Shown piece by piece: positions 9,461-18,104 of a stretch of 64,000 bases of DNA. The position numbers and the translations under genes were made by a program. The stretch comes from Skermanella sp. TT6 (GTDB taxonomy: Bacteria; Pseudomonadota; Alphaproteobacteria; Azospirillales; Azospirillaceae), in the NCBI RefSeq assembly GCF_016653635.2, contig NZ_CP067420.1, positions 1,557,501 to 1,621,500 of the forward strand, in the 5' to 3' direction. A model generated the notes under the pieces. The model was not told where the DNA came from. It searched no databases and was given only the letters and a program-made list of their open reading frames with translations. Each line of letters begins with the position of its first letter. The stretch's first letter is position 1.

Positions 9461-9644
9461 CGCGGTCCGCTCAATCCCATGAGCCGCCTTCTATGCGCCC
9501 GAGGGTGCCCGCCGGTCCGCGAGTTTCGCGCACTGGCGCGTTTCCGTTTGGGCGCATGTCGGGCGCATGGCCAGCCAGTCTGGCCGTCGCGGCGGCGCAG
9601 TGGGGCGGGGCATCCGACTTTCGCGAACCATGACCGAGTGACGC

Positions 9645-11009
9645 ATGTTTGAAGGGCTGACCGGACGGCTGGGAGACATCTTCGATCGTCTCACGCGGCG
9701 TGGCGCGCTGAGCGAGGAGGATGTCGGGATCGCTCTGCGCGAGGTGCGCGTCGCCTTGCTCGAAGCCGACGTGGCCTTGCCCGTCGTCAAGCAGTTCATC
9801 GCCGGCGTCAAGGAGAAGGCCGTCGGCCAGGAGGTCCTGCGCTCGGTGACCCCGGGCCAGATGGTCGTCAAGATCGTCCACGACCATCTGGTCGAGATGC
9901 TGGGCTCGTCCAGCGAAGGCATCAACCTCGAGGCCGCCGCCCCCGTGCCGATCCTGATGGTCGGCCTCCAGGGCTCGGGCAAGACAACCAGCACCGCCAA
10001 GATCGCGCTCCGCCTCAAGACGCGGGAGCGCAAGAAGGTCCTGATGGCCTCGCTGGACACGCGGCGCCCGGCGGCCCAGGAACAGCTCAAGATCCTCGGC
10101 GAGCAGGTCCAGGTCGCGACCCTCCCGATCGTCCCCGGCCAGCAGCCGGTGGAGATTGCGAAGCGCGCCATGCAGACCGGCCGGCTCGAAGGCTACGATG
10201 TCGTCATGCTCGACACCGCCGGCCGCCTCGCGATCGACGACGAGCTGATGGCCGAGGTGGCCGCCGTCCGCGACGCCACGAAGCCCGTGGAGACGCTGCT
10301 GGTCGTGGACGCCATGACCGGTCAGGACGCGGTGACGGTCGCGACCAACTTCCAGGACCGCGTCGGCATCTCCGGCATCGTGCTGACCCGGATCGACGGC
10401 GACGCCCGCGGCGGCGCCGCGCTGTCGATGCGCCAGATCACCGGCAAGCCGATCAAGCTGCTGGGCGTCGGCGAGAAGGTGGACGCCCTCGAAGCCTTCC
10501 ACCCCGACCGCATCGCCGGCCGGATCCTCGGCATGGGCGACGTGGTCAGCCTGGTCGAGAAGGCCGCCGAGAACATCGACAAGGCGGAGGCCGAGAAGCT
10601 CGCCAAGAAAATGGAGAAGGGCACCTTCGACCTCGACGACATGGCGAACCAGCTCAAGCAGATCCGCAAGATGGGCGGCATGGGCGGCATGCTCGGGATG
10701 CTGCCGGGCATCGGCAAGATCAAGAACCAGCTCAAGGACGCCAACATCGACGAGGGCATCCTGAAGAAGCAGGAAGCCATCATCTCGTCCATGACCAAGG
10801 CCGAGCGGCGCAATCCCGACCTCATCAAGGCGTCGCGAAAGCGCCGCATCGCCCTGGGGTCGGGCGTGCAGGTCCAGGATGTCAACCGGCTGCTCAAGCA
10901 GTTCCAGGACATGCAGACCATGATGAAGAAGGTCAAGAAGATGGGCCAGAAAGGCATGATGCGCCAGGGCCTGGCCGGTCTTCTTCCCCGCGGCAAGGGC
11001 TTCCCGTAA
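9645..11009 (+). CDS. ffh: Signal recognition particle protein Ffh (SRP54)
   Basis: A 454-residue GTPase that binds 4.5S RNA and nascent signal sequences and delivers ribosomes to FtsY at the inner membrane. Domain order is standard: N-terminal helical bundle to about residue 85, then the G domain with GLQGSGKTT (about 109-117), DTRRPAAQEQL, DTAGR and TRIDGDARGGAALS, then the Met-rich M domain from about 300 with KMGGMGGMLGMLPG and a C-terminal basic, Met-rich tail. First gene of the ffh-rpsP-rimM-trmD-rplS unit. The SRP RNA gene is not in the window. Confidence 0.97.
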   Translation: MFEGLTGRLGDIFDRLTRRGALSEEDVGIALREVRVALLEADVALPVVKQFIAGVKEKAVGQEVLRSVTPGQMVVKIVHDHLVEMLGSSSEGINLEAAAPVPILMVGLQGSGKTTSTAKIALRLKTRERKKVLMASLDTRRPAAQEQLKILGEQVQVATLPIVPGQQPVEIAKRAMQTGRLEGYDVVMLDTAGRLAIDDELMAEVAAVRDATKPVETLLVVDAMTGQDAVTVATNFQDRVGISGIVLTRIDGDARGGAALSMRQITGKPIKLLGVGEKVDALEAFHPDRIAGRILGMGDVVSLVEKAAENIDKAEAEKLAKKMEKGTFDLDDMANQLKQIRKMGGMGGMLGMLPGIGKIKNQLKDANIDEGILKKQEAIISSMTKAERRNPDLIKASRKRRIALGSGVQVQDVNRLLKQFQDMQTMMKKVKKMGQKGMMRQGLAGLLPRGKGFP

Positions 11010-11113
11010 GCCGCCGCACGGACAGTTTCGCCCCGAGACGGTTCGCCTAAGACAGTTCGCCTACCGACAAGACAGCCAATACCTGCAACCTGAGTGAAGA
11101 GAGTAGTTTCGCA

Positions 11114-11491
11114 ATGTCCTTGAAGATCCGTCTGACCCGCGGCGGCGCCAAGAAGCGCCCGTTCTACGCCATCGTCGTCACCGACGCGCGCAGCCCGCGC
11201 GATGGCCGCTTCATCGAGAAGATCGGCACCTACAACCCGATGCTGGCCAAGGATCATCCGGAGCGGGTCGTGCTCAATACCGAGCGCGCCAAGCATTGGC
11301 TGTCCGTCGGCGCCCAGCCGACCGACCGGGTCGAGCTGTTCCTCGGCCGCGCGGAGGTCATGCCGATGCCGTCCCAGCGCCAGAACCCGAAGCAGGCCGC
11401 CCCGAAGGCGAAGGCCCAGGAGCGGATCAAGGCGGAGCAGGCCGCCGCCGCCAAGCGCGCCGAGGCGGAAGCCGCCGGCAGCGCCGAGTAA
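11114..11491 (+). CDS. rpsP: 30S ribosomal protein S16
   Basis: A 125-residue S16 with the family start [20 protein letters not shown] and the block [14 protein letters not shown]. The conserved body ends by about residue 85. The remaining 40 residues are a Lys/Ala/Glu-rich tail, as often seen in alphaproteobacteria and probably extended from the ribosome surface. It lies 104 bases after ffh and 37 before rimM in the classical ribosome/tRNA-modification operon. Confidence 0.97.
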   Translation: MSLKIRLTRGGAKKRPFYAIVVTDARSPRDGRFIEKIGTYNPMLAKDHPERVVLNTERAKHWLSVGAQPTDRVELFLGRAEVMPMPSQRQNPKQAAPKAKAQERIKAEQAAAAKRAEAEAAGSAE

Positions 11492-11528
11492 TCACGCCCG
11501 GTAATCTCGAAGGCTCAGGTCTCCTCCC

Positions 11529-12143
11529 ATGGCACCCCGGTCCGCAGGCAAGCCCGATGCAACTGGCGCACGCGTGTGCGTCGGCCAGATCGTGGGCGTG
11601 CATGGCGTGCGCGGCCTGGTGAAGCTGAAGAGCTTCACCGGCGATCCCGCCGCCATCGCGGACTACAATCCGCTCACCGACCACACGGGTACCCGCCGCT
11701 TCACCGTCGAGCTCCAGTCGGCGATGAAGGACTATTGGCTGGCCCGTGTGCAGGGGGTTGCCGACCGGACCGCCGCGGAAGCCTTGCGCGGCGTGCTGCT
11801 CCATGTCGAGCGGGATCGTCTGCCGCCGCCCGAGGACGAGGACGAGTTCTACCATGCCGACCTGATCGGCCTGCCGGTCCTGCGGCCGGACGGCGAGCGG
11901 ATCGGCACGGTGGTCGCCCTCCACGATTTCGGCGGCGGGGACATGCTCGAAGTGGTGCTTCCCGACCGGCGGACCGCCATGGTTCCGTTCACCAGGGCCG
12001 TCGTGCCGGTGGTGGACGTGGCCGGCGGACGCATCGTCGCCGACCCGCCCGAAGACCTGCTGGCGCCGCCGGGCGCCCCGGATCGGGACGACGACGACGA
12101 TGACGGCGGCGATCACGGCGCCGGCGGCAGGGAGGGGGCGTGA
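11529..12143 (+). CDS. rimM: Ribosome maturation factor RimM
   Basis: A 204-residue 30S assembly factor that binds S19 during maturation of the 16S 3' domain. Family blocks include [20 protein letters not shown] at the start of the N-terminal barrel. The C-terminal PRC barrel contains [10 protein letters not shown] and GGGDMLEV, and ends with [15 protein letters not shown] short acidic and Gly-rich tail (about 30 residues, Asp-rich) follows. The TGA stop overlaps the trmD ATG by one base, which implies coupled translation. Confidence 0.95.
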   Translation: MAPRSAGKPDATGARVCVGQIVGVHGVRGLVKLKSFTGDPAAIADYNPLTDHTGTRRFTVELQSAMKDYWLARVQGVADRTAAEALRGVLLHVERDRLPPPEDEDEFYHADLIGLPVLRPDGERIGTVVALHDFGGGDMLEVVLPDRRTAMVPFTRAVVPVVDVAGGRIVADPPEDLLAPPGAPDRDDDDDDGGDHGAGGREGA

Positions 12144-12910
12144 TGGACCGGTCCTGGACCGTCCGCGTGCTGACCCTCTTCCCGGAGATGTTCCCGGGGC
12201 CGCTGGGTCTCAGCTTGGCCGGGCGGGCGCTCGAAAGCGGGATCTGGTCCCTGGAAGCAGTGGACATCCGGTCTTTCGCACGCGATAAACACCGCTCGGT
12301 CGACGATACCCCGTTCGGCGGCGGTCCCGGCATGGTCATGCGGCCGGATGTCCTGGACGCGGCGCTGACGGCCGCCACCGGCGGCGCGGAAGCGGCGGAA
12401 CGCGGCCGGGTCATCTACCTGTCGCCGCGCGGGCGCCTGCTCGACCAGCCCCTGGTCAGGGAACTGGCGGCGGAAACCCTGGTGACCCTTCTGTGCGGAC
12501 GCTACGAAGGGGTCGACGAGCGGGTCCTGGAGGCCCACCGGGCCGAGGAGGTCAGCCTCGGCGACTTCGTGCTGTCCGGCGGCGAACCGGCGGCCCTGGC
12601 CCTGATCGATGCCGTCGTCCGGCTTCTGCCGGGCGTCATGGGCAACGAGGAGACCGCCGGGGAGGAGAGTTTCGAGCGGGGATTGCTGGAGTATCCCCAT
12701 TATACGCGGCCGGCCGACTGGCAGGGGCGCACGGTGCCGGAAGTCCTGCTTTCCGGTCACCACGAGAAGGTACGGGCCTGGCGGCTGGCCGAGGCGGAGC
12801 GGATCACCAGGGCCCGGCGGCCCGACCTGTGGTCCCGCTACGAGGCCGCCCGCGAGGCGGAAGAACCGCGGAAGCGCCGCCGGCGCGACCGCGTCGTGAC
12901 GATGGAATAG
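12143..12910 (+). CDS. trmD: tRNA (guanine37-N1)-methyltransferase TrmD
   Basis: A 255-residue SPOUT methyltransferase making m1G37 in tRNAs reading CNN-type codons, which prevents frameshifting. Motifs seen are [12 protein letters not shown] near the N-terminus, [13 protein letters not shown], the knot [13 protein letters not shown], and [14 protein letters not shown] with a catalytic Asp. The C-terminal helical domain contains YTRPADWQG and [14 protein letters not shown] three bases upstream is also in frame, but the ATG overlapping the rimM stop is the natural start. The tail is unusually Arg-rich. Confidence 0.96.
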   Translation: MDRSWTVRVLTLFPEMFPGPLGLSLAGRALESGIWSLEAVDIRSFARDKHRSVDDTPFGGGPGMVMRPDVLDAALTAATGGAEAAERGRVIYLSPRGRLLDQPLVRELAAETLVTLLCGRYEGVDERVLEAHRAEEVSLGDFVLSGGEPAALALIDAVVRLLPGVMGNEETAGEESFERGLLEYPHYTRPADWQGRTVPEVLLSGHHEKVRAWRLAEAERITRARRPDLWSRYEAAREAEEPRKRRRRDRVVTME

Positions 12911-12981
12911 ATGACAAACGGGTCCGCCGGGAGCCTGCCAAGGGTTCGGCGCGCCATCAGTGAAGGTAAGGGGTGAGTGCG

Positions 12982-13380
12982 ATGAACATCATTCAGCAGA
13001 TCGAGGCCGAACAGGTCCAGAAGCTGGTCGACAAGCGCGGCGTTCCGGAGTTTTCCCCCGGCGACACGCTGCGCGTCAACGTGAAGGTGGTCGAGGGCAC
13101 GCGCGAGCGCGTCCAGGCCTACGAGGGCGTCTGCATCGCCCGCAAGAACGCCGGGCTGAACAGCAGCTTCACCGTTCGCAAGATCAGCTACGGCGAGGGC
13201 GTGGAGCGCGTGTTCCCGCTGTACAGCCCGCGGATCGACAGCATCGAGCTGGTCCGCAAGGGCGACGTCCGCCGCGCCAAGCTCTATTACCTGCGCGAGC
13301 TGCGCGGCAAGCGGGCGCGCATCAGCGAGCGCACGACCGGCCGCGGCATGAACAACAAGGAAGAGGCCGCGTCCAAGTAA
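12982..13380 (+). CDS. rplS: 50S ribosomal protein L19
   Basis: A 132-residue L19 located at the 30S-50S interface. Family blocks seen include [42 protein letters not shown] and the C-terminal [17 protein letters not shown] 12982 gives the standard N-terminus; a GTG three codons upstream is also possible. Last gene of the ffh-trmD unit, 71 bases after trmD and just before a strong terminator. Confidence 0.96.
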   Translation: MNIIQQIEAEQVQKLVDKRGVPEFSPGDTLRVNVKVVEGTRERVQAYEGVCIARKNAGLNSSFTVRKISYGEGVERVFPLYSPRIDSIELVRKGDVRRAKLYYLRELRGKRARISERTTGRGMNNKEEAASK

Positions 13381-13413
13381 GGACCGCGCCGGCACCTTTG
13401 CCGAACAAGACGC

Positions 13414-13446
13414 GAAAGCCCGCCGAACCCCGTTCGGCGGGCTTTC
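13414..13446. terminator. Intrinsic terminator after rplS, probably bidirectional
   Basis: A perfect 15-bp stem, GAAAGCCCGCCGAAC pairing with GTTCGGCGGGCTTTC, around a three-base loop. The arms end in AAA/TTT, so it can serve rplS on the plus strand and the convergent histidine kinase on the minus strand. Confidence 0.88.
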
Positions 13447-13473
13447 CTGTTTCGGGAGGGAGCCGCGGGGCCG

Positions 13474-14130
13474 TCAGAGCGGGATCGCCATCCGCACGAC
13501 GGTGCCGCTGCCGGTCGTCTCGGCCGTCAGCGTCGCGTTCAACTGCGCCGCCAGCGCTTCGGCCAGCAGCATCCCGGCATCGGCGTCCGGGTCGAAGCCG
13601 GAAGGCAGCCCTCGGCCGTTGTCGGCGATCACCAGGTCGAGCATGTCCGGGGCGGGGCGCGTCAGCGAGATGCGGATCCAGCTTTTGGCCGGAAAGGCGT
13701 GCCGCAGGCTATTGGTCAGCAACTCGTTGACGATCAGGCCCAGCGGCACGGCGAGCGAAAGGCCGCCGGTGATCTTCTCGGACTGGACGTCGATCTCGGT
13801 CCCCTGGGCTCCGCCCGGCACGTTGGCGCTGGTGGTCGTCACCAATTCGCTCAGATACCGGCCGAACTCGACCTGCGTCTCGCTGCCGGACTCGTGCAGG
13901 TGACGGTAGGCGATGGCCAGCGCCTCGATCCGCTGAAGCGTCAAGTCGTAGGCGGTCCGGGCATCAGGGTCGCGAATGCGGCCGCTCTGGAGCTTCAGGA
14001 GGCTGATGACGAGCTGAAGGCTGTTCTTGGCCCTGTGCTGCAGTTCGCGCAGGGCCGCCTCTTTCTCCTTCAGGGCCTGTTCAAGTTGCCGCGTATGTTC
14101 GTCCATGTCAGGAGCATGTGCTGTTGTCAA
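13474..14130 (-). CDS. Small soluble HWE/HisKA_2-type histidine kinase
   Basis: A 218-residue cytosolic kinase with no membrane segment and no sensor domain. An N-terminal coiled coil (about residues 10-30) leads into the HisKA_2 block ELQHRAKNSLQLVISLLKLQ with the phospho-accepting His. A HATPase domain follows with an N box (GLIVNELLTNSLRHAF) and DNGRGLP. The start is taken as TTG 14130 because AGGAGA at 14137-14142 stands six bases upstream. ATG 14106 lacks a ribosome site, and the longer TTG at 14196 is less likely. Such kinases often partner with PhyR-type or other response regulators; none is adjacent. Confidence 0.82.
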   Translation of the reverse strand: MTTAHAPDMDEHTRQLEQALKEKEAALRELQHRAKNSLQLVISLLKLQSGRIRDPDARTAYDLTLQRIEALAIAYRHLHESGSETQVEFGRYLSELVTTTSANVPGGAQGTEIDVQSEKITGGLSLAVPLGLIVNELLTNSLRHAFPAKSWIRISLTRPAPDMLDLVIADNGRGLPSGFDPDADAGMLLAEALAAQLNATLTAETTGSGTVVRMAIPL

Positions 14131-14485
14131 AGGCGGATCTCCTGACCGTGGTCGCAACGCCGCGGAACAAAAGCTCTGCGGGAAGAAATTATCCAACCCA
14201 CCGAGTTTCCATCGAATGCGCCATTATGTACAGCAAACAGGCTAACTCTCAAATATACTTTCCGGCTTAGGTGATTGGACGCACAGGGATCATCCTGTTG
14301 CCGAATATTTTCTTCGATTTTTCCTAAAAGTTACAAGAAGAAGCAATTGTCGTCCGGCGATCGCGGCCTGGATCCGGACTCCGCCTCTTGTGTTTCGTGT
14401 ACAACATCCGGCGTGGCTCGGGGTTCCGATGCGGCGGTCGGAACAGGATGGGTGAGGCCGTCCCGGCTCGGACGATGTGGCTCGG

Positions 14486-14791
14486 TCAGTTGAACAGGCG
14501 GCTGAAGAACCCGCGCTTCTTCGCCGGTGCCGACGCCTGGGCACGTCGCGGCGGCTTGCCATCGATGTATTCGTCTTTGAAGCGCTTCATGTCCTCGCTT
14601 CGCCCGAAGGTGAACCGGACATGGAAGATATAGGTCTTGGTCTTCTTGAACTCGTCGATCTCCTCGGACATCCCGAGGAACTGAAGCTCCCACAGGCCCT
14701 TGACGTTGGCCCTTATCCAATCCTCAGCCTCGTTCATCTTGCCCTGACCACGGAACTTGTGAACGAGTTCATACGTCATGTGCGATGTCAT
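14486..14791 (-). CDS. Small hypothetical protein, 101 aa
   Basis: Not recognised. The frame reads MTSHMTYELVHKFRGQGKMN and ends in a basic tail RRAQASAPAKKRGFFSRLFN. The middle contains alternating charged and aromatic residues (KTKTYIFHVRFTFGRSEDMK) that suggest a small alpha/beta fold. Composition differs clearly from the shadows around it. AAGG before the ATG fits a weak ribosome site; a second ATG four codons in is also possible. The C-terminal GFFSRLFN could associate with membrane, but that is a guess. The 14197-14485 gap to the kinase holds nothing I can name. Confidence 0.6.
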   Translation of the reverse strand: MTSHMTYELVHKFRGQGKMNEAEDWIRANVKGLWELQFLGMSEEIDEFKKTKTYIFHVRFTFGRSEDMKRFKDEYIDGKPPRRAQASAPAKKRGFFSRLFN

Positions 14792-14908
14792 TGCCTTGCG
14801 TCGCGTCGTTTCCGATCCAGCCCTCCGAGCGGGCACCGTCTGCAAGGCTAGGCGCAACGCGTGTAGATTCGGTTACCCGGATCCCGCCGGAACCCGATGC
14901 CGCGCAGG

Positions 14909-14922
14909 TTGATGTGGATCAA
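14909..14922 (+). promoter_or_regulatory. Perfect FNR/Anr box upstream of the radical SAM activase
   Basis: TTGATGTGGATCAA matches the FNR consensus TTGAT-N4-ATCAA exactly. Its centre is about 109 bases upstream of the ATG at 15025. It lies between that gene and the divergent small gene ending at 14486 (start 14791), so it could act in either direction. Confidence 0.7.
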
Positions 14923-15024
14923 GGCGCCCGCCACCGACCTGCTCCATGGTGATGATCGAGGTCGGTGCCGTACCGGCGGCTCGATGGCGCAAACGCATCC
15001 GGCCAGGCGGGCGCACGGGATTTC

Positions 15025-15816
15025 ATGACCGATCTTTCCAATCAGACGGAGCCGCCGGAAAGTTCCCGAAACGTTTCGGGGCGGATCCATTCCGTCTCCG
15101 CGCTCGGCACCGGACCCGGCGGGCCGGGGGTGCGGTTCGTCATCTTCCTGGACGGGTGCCCGCTGCGTTGCACCCAATGCGCAGAACCGGGCAACACCCT
15201 GGTTTCGGAAGCCGAGCCGAGGGGCAGGGGCGCCGGGGAGATCGACTCCCTGATGCAGCAGATCGCGCGCTACGCCGACTATATGCGGGTGTCGGGCGGC
15301 GGCGTCACCGTGGCCGGCGCCGAACCGCTCGACCAGGCGGCCTTCATCCGCGAACTGTTCCGGCGTTGCCGCGACATGGGCATCGCCACCGCCCTGGACA
15401 CCTGCGGGGGCGGGAACCTGTTCGCGGCCAAGGGCTTGTTGTATCTGACCGACCTTGTGGTGCTGGACCTGACGCCGGTCGAGCCGGGGGCGCTGGACGG
15501 ACGGCCGTCTCCGTCGTCGGCGGGCACCCTGCGGTTCGCCGGGATGCTGCGGGCTGCCCGCAAGCCGGTATGGGTGCGCTTCGCGGTGGTCCCCGGCGTC
15601 AACGACGATCCCCGCCACGTGGAGACCCTGGCCGAGTTCGCGGCCTCGCTGCCGGACGTGGAGCGGATCGAGGTGCTGCCGTTCCATCGGCTGGCGACCG
15701 CCCATCTTCGCGACCGCTGCCCGTCGCCGGCGCTCCGTACCCTGGGCGCGCCCAGCGCCCGGCAGGTCCGCGCGGTCCGGAACATCTTCCGCAGCCGGGG
15801 CCTGCGAGCCTACTGA
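15025..15816 (+). CDS. Radical SAM protein, PflA-like glycyl-radical-enzyme activase
   Basis: A 263-residue radical SAM enzyme. CxxxCxxC is at Cys45, Cys49 and Cys52 (DGCPLRCTQC), the spacing used for the [4Fe-4S]/SAM site of pyruvate formate-lyase activases. GGGVTVAGAEPLDQ corresponds to the usual GGGVTxSGGEPLxQ SAM-binding stretch with two substitutions (S to A and the second G to A). VRFAVVPGVND and a C-terminal EVLPFHRL also match the family. No glycyl radical enzyme gene is in the window, so its client is elsewhere or it does something else. The upstream FNR box suggests low-oxygen induction. ATG 15025 follows a GGGAT stretch. Confidence 0.8.
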   Translation: MTDLSNQTEPPESSRNVSGRIHSVSALGTGPGGPGVRFVIFLDGCPLRCTQCAEPGNTLVSEAEPRGRGAGEIDSLMQQIARYADYMRVSGGGVTVAGAEPLDQAAFIRELFRRCRDMGIATALDTCGGGNLFAAKGLLYLTDLVVLDLTPVEPGALDGRPSPSSAGTLRFAGMLRAARKPVWVRFAVVPGVNDDPRHVETLAEFAASLPDVERIEVLPFHRLATAHLRDRCPSPALRTLGAPSARQVRAVRNIFRSRGLRAY

Positions 15817-15893
15817 TCCGGTTTCCGGATGATCGGCATGAGAACCTCCGGTCCGACGGGGGACAAAGGTCTTACCGCGGCGTGGTACCCGGC

Positions 15894-16946
15894 ATGAACC
15901 GAGAAAAGCTGTCGCACCGCATCATCGGCGATGCCATCTATGGGGCCATGGCTGCACTTCAAGATTTCGTCCGGCGGGCGTTCTTCCTCGCGTCGCTCGC
16001 CACCTTGGCGGTGGTCGGCTGTTCGCCGCTCACCGCGAACGGTCCCCTGGAGAACTCCTATGCCGTCCGGCTCGACGACAGCCGGCCCGACCGGCGGGAC
16101 ATCGGATCGCTGAGGTACCGCGGCGGCGTGGCGCTCACCGATCCCGATCCGGAATTCGGCGGCCTTTCCGGCATCGAGGTCGACCCGGACGGACGCCGGT
16201 TCGTCGCGATCTCCGACCGGGGCAAGGTGATCACCGGCAACATCGACTACGACGACGAGGGCGACCTCGCGGGGGTGCGCGGCATCACCGTGGCGCCGCT
16301 GCTCGACATCGACGGGAAGCAGGCCGAGGGCAACCGCGCCGACGCCGAGGGGCTGGCCCGGCTTCCGGACGGGCGCTGGGCGGTCAGCTTCGAGCGCTGG
16401 CACCGGGTCGAGCTCTATGCCTCCAACCCGGACGGGCCGGTGACCCGGCCCCTGCCCAAGCTGCCGCGCCCGCCGGGGATCCGCAGCGCCGAGGGCAACA
16501 GCGGGCCGGAAGCGCTGGCGGCCCTTCCCGACGGGCGGATGCTGGTCATCGAGGAAGGGTCCGACGACAAGGCCGGCTTCAGCCGGGCTTGGCTGGGCGG
16601 TGCCGATGGCTGGGAAAGCCTGAGCTATCGCGGCAAGGCGCCGTACCGCCCGACCGATGCCGCGATCCTGCCGGACGGCGACCTCGTGGTCGTGGAGCGG
16701 CGGGCCTCGATCCTGGGCGGGTTCGGCGCGCGGATCGTCCGGGTGCCCGGGGCCTCGATAGAGGCGGGCGCGGAATTGTCCGGCACCGAGCTGGCTGTGC
16801 TGGAGCCGCCGGTCACGACCGACAATTTCGAGGGGATCTCCGTGGTGGCGACGCCCGATGGCCGCACGTTGCTCTACCTCGTCTCCGACGACAATCTCTG
16901 GGGTTTCCAGCGGACCTTGCTGATGATGTTCGAGATCGGTGCCTGA
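15894..16946 (+). CDS. Esterase-like activity of phytase family lipoprotein
   Basis: A 350-residue secreted protein. The N-terminus is basic, followed by a hydrophobic segment ending VVGC near residue 43, a lipobox predicting lipid anchoring. The remainder is a beta-propeller-like domain of the phytase/esterase-like family, with FGGLSGIEVDPDGRRFVAIS, DAEGLARLPDGRW, NSGPEALAALPDGRM and a closing LYLVSDDN. Repeated acidic G-x-E/D motifs are likely metal sites. The actual substrate in this family is poorly defined. ATG 15894 is used; ATG 15948 (MAALQDF) would give a more compact signal peptide and is a real alternative. Confidence 0.78.
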   Translation: MNREKLSHRIIGDAIYGAMAALQDFVRRAFFLASLATLAVVGCSPLTANGPLENSYAVRLDDSRPDRRDIGSLRYRGGVALTDPDPEFGGLSGIEVDPDGRRFVAISDRGKVITGNIDYDDEGDLAGVRGITVAPLLDIDGKQAEGNRADAEGLARLPDGRWAVSFERWHRVELYASNPDGPVTRPLPKLPRPPGIRSAEGNSGPEALAALPDGRMLVIEEGSDDKAGFSRAWLGGADGWESLSYRGKAPYRPTDAAILPDGDLVVVERRASILGGFGARIVRVPGASIEAGAELSGTELAVLEPPVTTDNFEGISVVATPDGRTLLYLVSDDNLWGFQRTLLMMFEIGA

Positions 16947-16988
16947 CCGGAAATCCGTTCCGCCCTACCCGCAATCTCTCCTGACCGG

Positions 16989-18104
16989 ATGGAGTTCGCG
17001 TTACCCATGCCTTTCCTGCCGTCTTCCCCGTCGATGAAGCATCCGATCCTCCTCGCCCTGCTGCTGGCGGCCGCCGTCTCCGCCTGGCCGGCCCCGTCCC
17101 GGGCGGCCGCGCCGTTCGACGGCGGCGGCGAGCAGAGATACCGGATCTGGGTTTCCCCCGACGGACCGGTCAGCGACATCAACGTGGCGATCGAGCGCGC
17201 GGTGCCCGGAACCGACATCATGGTCAGGGCGGGAACCTATCGGGGGCCTGTCAAGTTCTCGAAGAACGGGACGGAGAGCGCCCCGATCCGGCTGATCTCG
17301 GCCGACGGCCACGGGAAGGCGCGCATCGTGTCGGAGAAAACCGGGATCTACGGCTTCGGCACGCGGAACGTCGGGGTGTTCGGCTTCCATGTCATCGCCG
17401 GGGCCGGCGGCAACGGCATCCAGTTCGGCCTGTCCGGGCGCGATACCAGCGACATGTCCCGGTATGCCCGGAACATCGTGATCGCCGACAACCTGGTCGA
17501 GCGGGCGGGCGAGGACGGCATCAAGATCAGCCAGGCGGACAATGTCCATCTCTATCGCAACATCGTCCGCGACAGCGGCGCCGACCGCAACGACAACGGT
17601 GACGGCGGCATCGACCTCGTGGCGGTCAACCGGTCCCGGCTGGTCGGCAATATCGTCGACGGGACGCCCGGCCATACCTGCCTGATGATGAAGGGCGGCA
17701 GCGAGGGCAACTTCGTCGCCGGCAATGTCATGAAAGGATGCGAGCGCGACGGCATCTCCGTCGGCGGGCTGACCACGGGGCGCTGGATGCGTCCCGGAAC
17801 GGACTCGGAGGCCAAGTACAACACGGTCGTCGGGAACGACATCGAGGCCGGGCGGGTCGGGCTGCTGATCTACGGGGCCACCGGCAACAAGGTCGCGCGC
17901 AACCTCTGCGCCGGCCGGCGGGCGTGCCTGAACGAGCGGGTCAGCAACCGGGGTCACGAGCCGATGCACAACCACGACAACCTGCTGGAGAACAACGAGC
18001 GCGAGCCGGCGCCCGGAATCGGCACGGCGGCGGTCCAAGGCGGCGATCTCGCCCGGTGGGCCGACCTCCACAGGACGGATGTGCTTCCTGCCGGTTCACG
18101 ATAG
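16989..18104 (+). CDS. Secreted right-handed parallel beta-helix protein
   Basis: Up to 371 residues. A signal peptide is seen from the internal MKHPILLALLLAAAVSAW with likely cleavage after SRAAA. The body consists of turns of a parallel beta-helix with NIVIADNLVERAGEDGIKIS, NVHLYRNIVRDSGA and GNFVAGNVMKGCERDGISVG, as in PL6/NosD-like proteins. No catalytic set is evident. Starts at 16989, 17007 and 17034 are all in frame without a decisive ribosome site; 17034 gives the neatest signal peptide. It follows the phytase-like lipoprotein by 42 bases and overlaps ycjX by 26. Confidence 0.75.
   Translation: MEFALPMPFLPSSPSMKHPILLALLLAAAVSAWPAPSRAAAPFDGGGEQRYRIWVSPDGPVSDINVAIERAVPGTDIMVRAGTYRGPVKFSKNGTESAPIRLISADGHGKARIVSEKTGIYGFGTRNVGVFGFHVIAGAGGNGIQFGLSGRDTSDMSRYARNIVIADNLVERAGEDGIKISQADNVHLYRNIVRDSGADRNDNGDGGIDLVAVNRSRLVGNIVDGTPGHTCLMMKGGSEGNFVAGNVMKGCERDGISVGGLTTGRWMRPGTDSEAKYNTVVGNDIEAGRVGLLIYGATGNKVARNLCAGRRACLNERVSNRGHEPMHNHDNLLENNEREPAPGIGTAAVQGGDLARWADLHRTDVLPAGSR

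Noticed and set aside
14275..14720. Small frames on both strands in the gap between the kinase and the 101-aa gene
   Set aside because: They overlap each other or the 101-aa gene and have no ribosome site or recognisable sequence.
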